In this document: in pieces, positions 37,080 through 45,091 of the stretch | Layout of the letters: every line of letters starts with the position of its first letter | How positions within the stretch are numbered: the first letter of the stretch is position 1 | From: Pedobacter ginsenosidimutans | GTDB taxonomy: Bacteria > Bacteroidota > Bacteroidia > Sphingobacteriales > Sphingobacteriaceae | Direction: 5' to 3' | Assembly: GCF_001442625.1 (NCBI RefSeq) | Contig: NZ_LMZQ01000027.1 | Location: 1 to 64,000 of the forward strand | Length of the DNA: 64,000 nucleotides | Notes under the pieces: generated by a model | The model's database searches: none | What the model was told of the DNA's origin: nothing | The model's input: only the letters and a program-made list of their open reading frames with translations | Translations under genes and position numbers: made by a program

Positions 37080-37130
37080 TTTGTGTTCATAAACGCTAAT
37101 TTAAAGCTTTAAATAAGTATTGAACACAAA
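37080..37130. repeat. Compound inverted repeat (cruciform-like)
   Basis: The outer arms TTTGTGTTCA (37080-37089) and TGAACACAAA (37121-37130) pair perfectly. Inside them lies a 16-bp perfect palindrome ATTTAAAGCTTTAAAT (37099-37114). It could be a structured RNA, a recombination site or an end of a lost element. Confidence 0.6.
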
Positions 37131-37413
37131 CCCCAAAGGGCTCAATCAGCCCAAAGAAAACACAAACAAAAACTGATTAAACGAAGTGCCGCTGTTTTTT
37201 TGATGTGTGTAGGATTGTGTAAAAGGCCCATTGCTGGATTGACAGAGCGTTTTGGGTAATTGGCGCCCAAAATGCGCCAGCATTCTTGAGCACAAATAAA
37301 AACAATGTGATTTGCGAAAAACTACCATGCCCCCGCGGCAAACAGCGGAAAAGTCAATGTTAGTGTAATTATTTTTTTCGAAATAAATGTCTTTTGGTAG
37401 CTGGAAAGATGCT

Positions 37414-37440
37414 GATCCCGAACATTCGGGACAGCATGAC
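37414..37440. repeat. Short palindromic dispersed repeat
   Basis: CCCGAA (37417-37422) and TTCGGG (37425-37430) form a small hairpin, followed by ACAGCATGAC. It resembles the CCCGATAGCTATCGGG core of copy 1. Confidence 0.5.
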
Positions 37441-37511
37441 GATTGCCTTAGGAATGTGTGTTAAAACAACTTTAGAATTAACAAAAGATGTGTCCATACG
37501 GTAGGATGTTA

Positions 37512-37605
37512 AGTCGAAAGAGAAATCTTTGAACTATGCTTATTGGATTGTTCAAAGATTTCTCCTCCGAAGGAGTTCCTTTGGAATACTGCGGTCGAAA
37601 CAACA
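37512..37605. repeat. Dispersed palindromic repeat (MITE-like), copy 2
   Basis: A perfect 13-bp stem GAAATCTTTGAAC (37522-37534) / GTTCAAAGATTTC (37550-37562) is followed by the 26-base segment 37561-37586 that is identical to 23742-23767. The shared tail and different stems suggest one repeat family with a variable core. Confidence 0.7.
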
Positions 37606-37616
37606 ATCGATTTTTT

Positions 37617-38606
37617 TTAACTCAAAATTTCATCAATCAGTTTTACTTCAGTATCACTAAATTTTATATTATCTAAAGCTTTAATTGAATCTGTAATCTG
37701 CTCTGGTTTACTGGCACCTATTAGAACAGTCGTAATTCTATCGTCTTTCAGTATCCACGATAAAGCCATATGTGCTAATTTTTGCCCACGCGATTTGGCA
37801 ACATCATTTAATTTGGCAATCACGGCTAATTTCTCCGGCGTAATATTGCTTTCTTTCAGGAAAATACCACTGGTGGCTACTCTCGAATCGGCAGGAATAC
37901 CGTGTAAATATTTATCGGTAAGTAAACCTTGCGCCAATGGCGAAAATGGAATACAACCCACACCATTTTGTTCCAAAACATCAAGTAAACCATCCTCCAC
38001 CCAACGTTCGAACATCGAATATTTAGGCTGGTGGATTAAACATGGAGTGCCGTTATCTTTTAAAATTTTGATTGCTTTTTTGGCTTCATCTGCTTTATAA
38101 TTGGAAATACCAACATACAAAGCTTTTCCCTGTTGAACCAAGAGACTTAAGGCACTCATGGTTTCTTCAAGTGGAGTTTCAGGATCTGGACGGTGGTGGT
38201 AAAAAATATCAACATAGTCCAGTTTCATGCGTTTTAAACTCTGGTCTAAACTAGAAACCAGGTATTTTTTCGAACCCCAGTCGCCATAAGGACCATCCCA
38301 CATGGTATATCCAGCTTTGCTTGAAATAATCATTTCATCACGATAGCCCCTAAAATCTTCATGGAGGATTTTTCCGAAAACTTCTTCAGCCGAACCTGGG
38401 GGCGGACCATAATTATTTGCTAAATCGAAGTGGGTAATTCCGTTGTTAAAAGCAGTGTAGATTAGGTTTTTGCTGTTTTCAAAAACGTTTACATGTCCGA
38501 AATTATGCCATAAACCCAACGATATTGCAGGCAATTTTATGCCACTGTTTCCACAACGGCGATATAGCATTTTGTCGTAACGATCTGTTGAAATGATTTG
38601 ATTCAT
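37617..38606 (-). CDS. Aldo/keto reductase, YghZ (glyceraldehyde 3-phosphate reductase) type
   Basis: At 329 residues it is longer than the AKR at 22804. It has the YghZ-type text LWHNFG, THFDLANNYGPPPGSAEE (catalytic D and Y), ISSKAGYTMWDGPYGDWGSKK and DYVDIFYHHRPDP. Relatives detoxify methylglyoxal or reduce L-glyceraldehyde 3-phosphate. The ending LIGASKPEQI binds NADPH. It is a single gene next to a repeat cluster. Confidence 0.9.
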   Translation of the reverse strand: MNQIISTDRYDKMLYRRCGNSGIKLPAISLGLWHNFGHVNVFENSKNLIYTAFNNGITHFDLANNYGPPPGSAEEVFGKILHEDFRGYRDEMIISSKAGYTMWDGPYGDWGSKKYLVSSLDQSLKRMKLDYVDIFYHHRPDPETPLEETMSALSLLVQQGKALYVGISNYKADEAKKAIKILKDNGTPCLIHQPKYSMFERWVEDGLLDVLEQNGVGCIPFSPLAQGLLTDKYLHGIPADSRVATSGIFLKESNITPEKLAVIAKLNDVAKSRGQKLAHMALSWILKDDRITTVLIGASKPEQITDSIKALDNIKFSDTEVKLIDEILS

Positions 38607-38999
38607 ATTTGGGATTTGATTGCCGCAATAATAATCAGTTTTACTGGATTTTAATTGACATTAGATTAATATTATGTTCAAATAAGTAAAAACGCTGAAT
38701 TTCAATTAAGCTGTATGATAATCGTCACGCTAAACCTGTTTCAGTATCTTGTACTTAGTTCATCTTTTTAAAATGATCCCGAAATAAATTCATTAATACA
38801 GTAAAAATAAATCATAGATTTTTAATCTTTCTACATTTCGTTATCACCACTTCTACAAATCGTATCATTACAGGTGTTTAGCGTAAATTATTATTTAATA
38901 TATGCATTTCAATTCTTCTAAATCGTTTTATTTGTAAAGTTAAGTGATATACTTATATTTAAAAACTTAATTAAAAATCTAAACCAAATATCCCATTTT
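38607..38999. other. Intergenic stretch holding the epimerase promoter
   Basis: I see no gene in these 393 AT-rich bases. A CTAAACCAAATA leader motif at 38979-38990 is like those before the sialidase and susC. Confidence 0.4.
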
Positions 39000-40172
39000 A
39001 TGAAATTACAATCATTAACGAGCCTCGGTGTACTAGCTGTAATTGGCTTTACGTCTTGTCAGTCCGGATCCAAAAAAACTTCATCAACGGATAGTTTAAA
39101 AGGCGACTCAATAACCGTTGTAAAACTTGTTGCCGATTCTTTTAAAAAGGAAATTGATAGTAAACAAACAGCGTTATATACCTTAAAGAATAAGAATAAT
39201 GCAGAGGCTATTTTTACCAATTACGGTGGTCGCCTGGTTAGCTTATTGGTACCAAATAAAGAAGGTAAGTTAGTTGATGTGGTAGTGGGTTTTAAAAGTG
39301 TTAACGATTACGAAAAATCAACCGAGCCCTATTTTGGTGCAACTATTGGCCGATATGGCAACCGCATAGCAAAGGGTAAATTTACACTTGAAGGTAAAAC
39401 CTATTCGCTGTTTACCAATAACGGACAGAATACCCTTCATGGCGGCAAAAAAGGCTATCAATATGTAGTTTGGGATGCCACTCAGCAAAACGCTAATACC
39501 TTAGTGCTTCATTACTTATCAAAAGATGGCGATGAAAATTTTCCAGGCAATTTAGATGTTAAAGTAACTTATACCTTAACGGATGATAATGAACTAAAAA
39601 TGGATTATGAGGCTAAAACTGATAAAACCACTATCGTAAATTTAACAAACCACGCATTCTTTAATTTAAATGGTGATGGAAGCGGTGAGATTTTGAACCA
39701 CGAGGTACAGATTTATGCAGATGAGTACACGCCCGTTGATTCTACCTTGATCCCGACAGGGAAAATTGAAAAGGTTAAGGGAACGCCGTTTGATTTTACC
39801 AAAGCAACTACCATTGGTGCCCGTATAAACGATAAAAACGAACAGTTAACTTTCGGGAAAGGTTATGATCATAACTACGTGCTAAATAAAACCAAAGCGA
39901 TGGGCATGTTCCACGCGGCTACAGTTAAAGGAGATAAGTCGGGTATAGTGATGGATATTTACACGCAGGAGCCAGGCTTACAATTTTATAGCGGCAACTT
40001 TATGCAAAGTAAAAATACTTTTAAAACTGGTGCTAAAGATGATTTTAGAACAGCAATTGCATTAGAAACGCAGCATTTTCCAGATTCACCAAATCAACCC
40101 ACTTTTCCATCAACGGTTTTAAAACCCGGGCAAGTGTATAAAACAAGCTCGGTATATAAATTTACCAAATAA
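39000..40172 (+). CDS. galM: Aldose 1-epimerase (galactose mutarotase) lipoprotein
   Basis: The 390 residues begin with a lipoprotein signal (FTSC, C20). The galactose-mutarotase beta-sandwich has GATIGRYGNRIAKG, NTLHGGKKGY (catalytic His) and the second His in NLTNHAFFNL. The catalytic glutamate is in ALETQHFPDSPNQ. It interconverts sugar anomers. Lipid anchoring puts it in the periplasm, which is common in Bacteroidota. Confidence 0.92.
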   Translation: MKLQSLTSLGVLAVIGFTSCQSGSKKTSSTDSLKGDSITVVKLVADSFKKEIDSKQTALYTLKNKNNAEAIFTNYGGRLVSLLVPNKEGKLVDVVVGFKSVNDYEKSTEPYFGATIGRYGNRIAKGKFTLEGKTYSLFTNNGQNTLHGGKKGYQYVVWDATQQNANTLVLHYLSKDGDENFPGNLDVKVTYTLTDDNELKMDYEAKTDKTTIVNLTNHAFFNLNGDGSGEILNHEVQIYADEYTPVDSTLIPTGKIEKVKGTPFDFTKATTIGARINDKNEQLTFGKGYDHNYVLNKTKAMGMFHAATVKGDKSGIVMDIYTQEPGLQFYSGNFMQSKNTFKTGAKDDFRTAIALETQHFPDSPNQPTFPSTVLKPGQVYKTSSVYKFTK

Positions 40173-40211
40173 TCGTATTGGTAAACGCTATATCCTGGCA
40201 ATGATAAAATA

Positions 40212-40241
40212 AAAACGGTCTGTAGAAATGCAGGCCGTTTT
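40212..40241. terminator. Bidirectional intrinsic terminator
   Basis: Arms AAAACGGTCTG (40212-40222) and CAGGCCGTTTT (40231-40241) pair with one wobble around an 8-base loop, with A and T runs on the two sides. It lies between convergent galM and HAD genes. Confidence 0.85.
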
Positions 40242-40244
40242 TAT

Positions 40245-40910
40245 TTAGAAAAGTTCTTGTAAAACGGGATCTGTATAATCTTCTATAAAAGCAATAATGT
40301 TGTTGTAAGCTGCAAATTCTTCTTTAGTATGCATGGTTGTTAACACAACACATCTCATTCCGGCATTCTGTGCTGCTTCAACACCTTTTGGTGCATCTTC
40401 AAAAACGATGCACTGGCTGGCTTCAACACCTAAAATTTCAGCCCCTTTAGTAAAGGTTTCCGGATCGGGTTTACTATTTACCACATCTTCGGCACTTACT
40501 ATGGCTTTAAAATAGGAACGGATATTTAAATTGTCGAGTACAAAATTAATATTAAAGGGAATAGCAGCAGAGCCAATTGCCATTTGAATGCCTGATTGTT
40601 TTGCTTTTTCTAAAAAATTGTCTAAACCTGCTATCAATATTAAATGTTTTTTATAAGCAGCTTGATATCTATGCTCTTTTTCGATAGAAATCTGATCAAT
40701 CTGTTCCTGAGAGAAATGACCAATACCAAAAACACGTTCTAACAGATCTTGGTTTTTACCATACATCTGTTTTTTAACCGCATCGAAGCTAATACTTGCT
40801 CCTAAATCTTTTGTAAGTATATTATGCCAGGCATGATTGTGGAAAGCCATATCGTTAATCATGGTTCCATTAAGATCGAAAAGAAAAGCTTTGGGTTTAT
40901 TATTCGTCAT
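40245..40910 (-). CDS. HAD-superfamily hydrolase, beta-phosphoglucomutase-like, with altered DxD
   Basis: The 221-residue protein has a C1 cap of the PGM type. The nucleophile is D12 in FDLNGT, but the second aspartate of the usual DxD is N14. The S/T (IGSAA), K (SKPDPE) and acidic (FEDAPKG) motifs are present. The D-to-N change removes the general acid/base of ordinary HAD phosphatases, so activity may differ. Close relatives with this DLNGT form exist in Bacteroidota as far as I recall. Confidence 0.88.
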   Translation of the reverse strand: MTNNKPKAFLFDLNGTMINDMAFHNHAWHNILTKDLGASISFDAVKKQMYGKNQDLLERVFGIGHFSQEQIDQISIEKEHRYQAAYKKHLILIAGLDNFLEKAKQSGIQMAIGSAAIPFNINFVLDNLNIRSYFKAIVSAEDVVNSKPDPETFTKGAEILGVEASQCIVFEDAPKGVEAAQNAGMRCVVLTTMHTKEEFAAYNNIIAFIEDYTDPVLQELF

Positions 40911-41131
40911 GGCGGCAAAATTATCAGATTTTTTTATGATTAAGTTAAAATATAATTATCAAAGCGAAAATTTAACTAATAATTTATTCCTCAAAGTGGT
41001 GCCGGAAACGGATAATGTGAAAAATAAATTTTCCACACCTGTAATTTTTTGGTTGTCACACACGTTTCCATATTTGGAAATCCGGTATTCAAGCAATAGC
41101 TTGCATAGTTTTAAAACCCCAGATAAATATT

Positions 41132-41728
41132 ATGACTGCTGCCCATCATGAAAGTGATCCTCTTATTAAGTATTTAAATGAGCTGCAGCCATTAAGAAAA
41201 GAAATAATTGAGCGGGTAAAAACCGAAACATTCAAAATCTTTGTGCGTAAGAATGAGGTTTTACCTAACCTTAGTGATGTCGGTAGCGATTGTTTATTTT
41301 TTATTGTTAAAGGCTTAGTGCGGGCTTTTGTAATGGATGAAGGAAAAGATATTACCGCCTGGTTAACAGACGAAAATCACCTTGTTGGTAGTATTCGAAA
41401 TCCGGGAACGCTTATCCCCACTTATCAGGAACAATATCAGGCACTGGAAGATTCAGAACTGCTTATACTCCCATATCGTTTTATTGACGACATATACGCA
41501 CAGTTTCCTGAAACCAACATTTTGGCTAGAAAATTATTGGCCATACATTACCACATGTCGCAAGAGCGATCTATTTTATCACGAATCCCTTCAGCAGAAA
41601 TCAGGTACAAACAGTTTAAAATCGGGTATCCTAACATAAAGTCTAGGGTTCCTCTAAAATTTTTGGCCAGCTACCTGGGGATGCGAATCGAAACTTTAAG
41701 CAGGATCAGAAAGAAAGAAAAGAATTAA
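41132..41728 (+). CDS. Crp/Fnr-family regulator
   Basis: The 198-residue protein has a cyclic-nucleotide-binding-like beta roll (about 30-120). A short C-terminal helix-turn-helix (LKFLASYLGMRIETLSRIRKK) lacks the wing of full Crp. Residues for cAMP binding are not preserved in an obvious way, so the ligand is unknown. Its last four bases overlap the end of the convergent PAP2 gene. Confidence 0.85.
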   Translation: MTAAHHESDPLIKYLNELQPLRKEIIERVKTETFKIFVRKNEVLPNLSDVGSDCLFFIVKGLVRAFVMDEGKDITAWLTDENHLVGSIRNPGTLIPTYQEQYQALEDSELLILPYRFIDDIYAQFPETNILARKLLAIHYHMSQERSILSRIPSAEIRYKQFKIGYPNIKSRVPLKFLASYLGMRIETLSRIRKKEKN

Positions 41729-42357
41729 CTTGCTTTCTTTTTGAAGTAAAAATAGCATAGCGGGAAAAGGCAAATTAAGCCTAACAGAAAACCACCAACT
41801 GTATCGGTAAACCAATGTGCACCCAGATAAATTCGGGATGGGGCAATGGCGATCATCAAAAATGCTGATAAATAAGTTACTATATTTCTAGTTAACTTCG
41901 GTACGTCTTTCAATGTATTCATCAAAATAATTAAGAAGCCAAAAAAGAGGGTATAAGAAAGTACATGCCCGCTGGGATAGCTCTGAAACCGATTTACTTC
42001 CACCAGTCGTACATAAAATGCAGTAGGGCGTGGGCGGTTAATCACATTTTTTATACCCAGGATAATTAATCCAGACAATAGTACCATTGAAACGAATAGG
42101 CCTTCGCGTTTATACTTTTGTTGATAAAATATGATTGCTACCACTACCACCGAAAGTAACGAATAAGGGAGCTCTCCAAAAAAACTGATGGCCAACATCA
42201 ATTTATCTAACCAATCTGCATGATATTGCTGCATAAACAACGAAGTTTTAATATCAAAATCAAGTATGGGATGTTGTGCAATAAAAAAACTTAAACAAGT
42301 AAATGCAGCAATCAATGAAATGAGTATAAAAATTAGCGTATTTCGTTTTAAAAGCAT
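41725..42357 (-). CDS. PAP2-family membrane phosphatase
   Basis: The 210-residue protein has about six helices. The three phosphatase motifs are present: KNVINRPRP, PSGH and SRIYLGAHWFTD. Members dephosphorylate phosphatidic acid, undecaprenyl pyrophosphate or related lipids at the membrane surface. The genetic context does not settle the substrate. Confidence 0.9.
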   Translation of the reverse strand: MLLKRNTLIFILISLIAAFTCLSFFIAQHPILDFDIKTSLFMQQYHADWLDKLMLAISFFGELPYSLLSVVVVAIIFYQQKYKREGLFVSMVLLSGLIILGIKNVINRPRPTAFYVRLVEVNRFQSYPSGHVLSYTLFFGFLIILMNTLKDVPKLTRNIVTYLSAFLMIAIAPSRIYLGAHWFTDTVGGFLLGLICLFPLCYFYFKKKAS

Positions 42358-42502
42358 AGGTATAGGTTGATTAAAACCAAAACTATGGATTTTATGCCAA
42401 TAGATGCAAAAAGTTTCAGCTTTTTAGAAATGGATGCGATTTGAGGATCAAAACCTGTGAAAGTCTAAATTTAAGTATAAGAAAAACTACAAGACCGAAA
42501 AT

Positions 42503-42539
42503 ATTCATCAAGGAAATAAAACGATTCATCAAGGAAATA
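42503..42539. repeat. Short tandem direct repeat
   Basis: ATTCATCAAGGAAATA occurs at 42503-42518 and again at 42524-42539, a 21-base period. Confidence 0.7.
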
Positions 42540-42622
42540 CGCCTATCTGTATAATCCGTTATGATATGTTAAAATGATTTTTAATCTTCGAATCAGATAA
42601 TAAGGATATCTATGCTTACGAG

Positions 42623-42648
42623 GTTGGCAGGATTAATTTCCTGCCAAC
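42623..42648. repeat. Perfect 10-bp inverted repeat
   Basis: Arms GTTGGCAGGA (42623-42632) and TCCTGCCAAC (42639-42648) surround TTAATT. No T-run follows, so it is less likely a simple terminator and more likely a dispersed palindromic element. Confidence 0.6.
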
Positions 42649-42818
42649 TGAAGGAGCACTCCATTCGACAATTTATTCAAAAATTATACGTTTTGTATTA
42701 ACGCTCCAGCCGAAGCCCCCTCCTTTATTAAATGAGGAGGTGCTTAGGTTGATCAATATCGCCCCTTTCTGTCACCAATTTTTTAAACAATTTATACCTG
42801 TTCTTGGTTTTCTTTGGT

Positions 42819-43319
42819 ATGGAGCCTAAACCATATAAAGATGAGGATATTAAAGTCCCCCGCTTTGAAGAAAGTGCTGGTTTTTACACCACAGCACAAC
42901 GGAGTAAGAACATGTCTAAAATTAGGGCAAAAAATAGCCTGCCCGAGTTGAAATTACGCAAGGCACTTTGGGGCAAACAAGTTAGGTTCAGAATCCATCC
43001 TAAAAATTTCCCTGGCAAACCCGATCTGGTTATCAATAAGTACAGGCTCGCCATATTTGTAGATGGCGATTTTTGGCATGGTTACAAATGGGATGAAAAG
43101 AAATCAGCCTTAAAAACAAATTCGGGTTTTTGGATACCGAAGATTGAACGAAATATCCAACGCGACAAAGATGTTAACCAACAGCTTCATGCTCAAGGTT
43201 ATACCGTAATGCGGTTTTGGGAACACGAGGTAAAAGAAAGTTTAACTGCCTGTGTTAATCAGGTTTTACTCTATATTGAGGCGGCTAAAGCGGCAATAAT
43301 ACCGCAGTTAGATGATTAG
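42819..43319 (+). CDS. Vsr-like very short patch repair endonuclease, zinc-ligand-poor type
   Basis: The 166 residues from ATG 42819 (an in-frame TTG at 42804 is less likely) carry the Vsr layout. This is RSKNMSKIRAKNSLPELKLR, then the PD-ExK-like core with D69 (PDLVI) and FVDGDFWHG at 80-88, then RFWEHEV. The enzyme nicks next to T:G mismatches made by 5mC deamination. The Cys positions that bind structural zinc in E. coli Vsr are not conserved; DGD replaces HGC. No cytosine methyltransferase gene is nearby. Confidence 0.88.
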   Translation: MEPKPYKDEDIKVPRFEESAGFYTTAQRSKNMSKIRAKNSLPELKLRKALWGKQVRFRIHPKNFPGKPDLVINKYRLAIFVDGDFWHGYKWDEKKSALKTNSGFWIPKIERNIQRDKDVNQQLHAQGYTVMRFWEHEVKESLTACVNQVLLYIEAAKAAIIPQLDD

Positions 43320-43324
43320 GCTGT

Positions 43325-43675
43325 TTATTTTACGGTAATCTGCTTCGGATCGGTAACTAAAATCTGTTTTTTGCCTTTATAATCAGATATAATTCCCGTA
43401 ACGCAGATTTTATTCCCCATAAACATACTCGAAGGTTCTGAAGGGAATTTACTCTGATCTTCTTTATTGATGACCACGGTGATTAGCTCCTTTGGGTAGG
43501 CACTGCCTAAGTTAATTAAGGTTAATTTATCTAAAGCTTTTGCACTATAAACCGAGTCGCAAATAGTTACATTTTTACCTACATATTGGGCGGCATCTTT
43601 GGCTAACACTAAAGTTTGGCTCTTTGCGTAAAATGCCGGAGCAATAAGCAAAAGAAGGAGAGATAACTTTTTCAT
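43325..43675 (-). CDS. Small secreted OB-fold-like protein
   Basis: The 116 residues start with a signal peptide ending KSQ. A five-strand pattern follows, with YVGKNVTICDSV at the start and KICVTGIISDYKGKKQILV near the end. This matches the periplasmic OB-fold proteins common in Bacteroidota. Its ligand is unknown. It is convergent with and 5 bases from the Vsr-like gene. Confidence 0.7.
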   Translation of the reverse strand: MKKLSLLLLLIAPAFYAKSQTLVLAKDAAQYVGKNVTICDSVYSAKALDKLTLINLGSAYPKELITVVINKEDQSKFPSEPSSMFMGNKICVTGIISDYKGKKQILVTDPKQITVK

Positions 43676-43873
43676 AGATGGGATGATTTAAATGAAAATT
43701 TAATAACGCCAAAAGCATTAGTTTAGCGTTTCAAAGGTAAGGTGAATTTGACAGAAATCAATAATTAAAACCAAACAAGCACAAATATTACATGAATTAG
43801 ATTTTATGTTAACATGAAAATTTTCTAAATTGTAAGGTAAATATTGCTAGCCAAATATTTTCTTCGCGTTTAT

Positions 43874-45091
43874 ATGAAAGTAGATTACATTGCGTTATCT
43901 GTACCCGTTTTTTTTATTCTGATCGGAATAGAATTGGCCTATAATTTTTATAAAAAACTAAATTATTATCGGCTTAATGATAGTATTGCCAATTTAAGTC
44001 AGGGTATAGGGCAGCAGCTCACCGGGATTTTTATGAAAACCGCATTGTTTTTTGGTTACAAATATATTTTTGAACACTGGCGTTTATTTGAATTACCCAA
44101 AACAATATGGGTGTGGATACTGCTATTTATAGGCGTCGATTTTTTCTATTATTGGTTTCATCGGATGAGCCACGAAGTAAATGCTTTATGGGCAGCACAT
44201 ATTGTACATCACCAATCAGAAGAATATAATTTAACAGTAGCTTTACGGCAAAGCTGGTTTCAGGGCTGGTTTAGCTGGGTGTTTTACCTGCCATTGGCAT
44301 TTGTTGGTTTTGATCCAATCATGTTCTTAACACTAAGTTCTTTCAATACTTTGTATCAGTTTTGGATTCATACCAGAGCCATTAAAAGCATGGGTTTTTT
44401 AGAGTATATTTTAAATACACCATCACATCATCGGGTACACCACGGCTCTAATCCAAAATATATCGATAAAAACCACGCAGGTACATTGATTATCTGGGAC
44501 CGTTTTTTTGGTACTTTTCAGAAAGAAGAAGAAGAGGTTTATTATGGTATCACCAAACCTTTGGCCAGCTGGAATCCCATTTGGGCAAACCTTCATTATT
44601 GGGATGATCTGGTTAAAACGGCAAAGCAATCACCTAAATTCAGTGATAAAATTAAAGTTTTTCTTAAACCTCCTGGCTGGTTTCCAGCACATCTGGGTGG
44701 ATTTCAAAATGCGCCTGAAATAAATGTTGAAACCTATAAAAAATATAATCCAGCATATCAATCAAAGTTAACGGCTTACGTCCTGATTCAGTTTTTAGTT
44801 GCTTTAACTGCAGGTTCTGCAATATTGTTTTCTTATCATAAAATGGAAACCGTCGCTTTAGTGTCAGGAGCTATTTTTACCATATTCACATTAATTACGT
44901 GTGGTGCATTACTAGAACAAAAGGCATGGCAAATTAGGTTTGAGTATTTTAGACTGCTGTTTGGTATTTTGTTGGTTTTATTTTTGAAATTTCCGGTCGG
45001 ATACCAGGTAATTTTTATGGCTATCCAGTTAATATCCGTAATTTGGTTTTTTAATTTGCAAAAGGCAAATCCCAACCCTGATGAAGACTAA
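43874..45091 (+). CDS. Fatty acid hydroxylase-superfamily membrane enzyme resembling alkylglycerol monooxygenase
   Basis: The 405-residue membrane protein starts at ATG 43874 (an in-frame TTG at 43844 is less likely). It has the eight-His di-iron signature in three boxes: HRMSHE, HIVHH and a long HHRVHHG box within ILNTPSHHRVHHG. This is followed by YIDKNHAGTLIIWDRFFGTF, which matches animal AGMO/TMEM195 closely by eye. AGMO cleaves ether lipids using a pterin cofactor and oxygen. Sterol desaturase relatives are the alternative. Its 3' end overlaps a lysoplasmalogenase-like gene by 11 bases. Confidence 0.85.
   Translation: MKVDYIALSVPVFFILIGIELAYNFYKKLNYYRLNDSIANLSQGIGQQLTGIFMKTALFFGYKYIFEHWRLFELPKTIWVWILLFIGVDFFYYWFHRMSHEVNALWAAHIVHHQSEEYNLTVALRQSWFQGWFSWVFYLPLAFVGFDPIMFLTLSSFNTLYQFWIHTRAIKSMGFLEYILNTPSHHRVHHGSNPKYIDKNHAGTLIIWDRFFGTFQKEEEEVYYGITKPLASWNPIWANLHYWDDLVKTAKQSPKFSDKIKVFLKPPGWFPAHLGGFQNAPEINVETYKKYNPAYQSKLTAYVLIQFLVALTAGSAILFSYHKMETVALVSGAIFTIFTLITCGALLEQKAWQIRFEYFRLLFGILLVLFLKFPVGYQVIFMAIQLISVIWFFNLQKANPNPDED

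Larger units (their letters stand above)
36776..37616. other. Gene-free, hairpin-rich stretch of about 840 bp
   Basis: No credible protein gene is seen. It contains several dispersed repeats (listed separately). A compound hairpin is at 37080-37130. Stems GGGCT/AGCCC lie at 37138-37152 and TGGCGC/GCGCCA at 37261-37279. A possible 29-residue frame on the minus strand (37001-37090) is probably chance. Confidence 0.6.
42358..42818. other. Intergenic stretch with small repeats
   Basis: No gene is seen in these 461 bases. Besides the two listed repeats, an inverted pair CCTCCT/AGGAGG lies at 42719-42740 just upstream of the Vsr-like gene. Confidence 0.5.

Noticed and set aside
37146-37328. 60-residue minus-strand frame in the hairpin-rich gap
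   Set aside because: Composition is not protein-like, it crosses two hairpins, and there is no start context. A 29-residue frame at 37001-37090 was set aside for the same reasons.
42503-42539. Possible CRISPR-like repeat
   Set aside because: There are only two copies with a 5-base gap and no further units. It is a simple tandem duplication.
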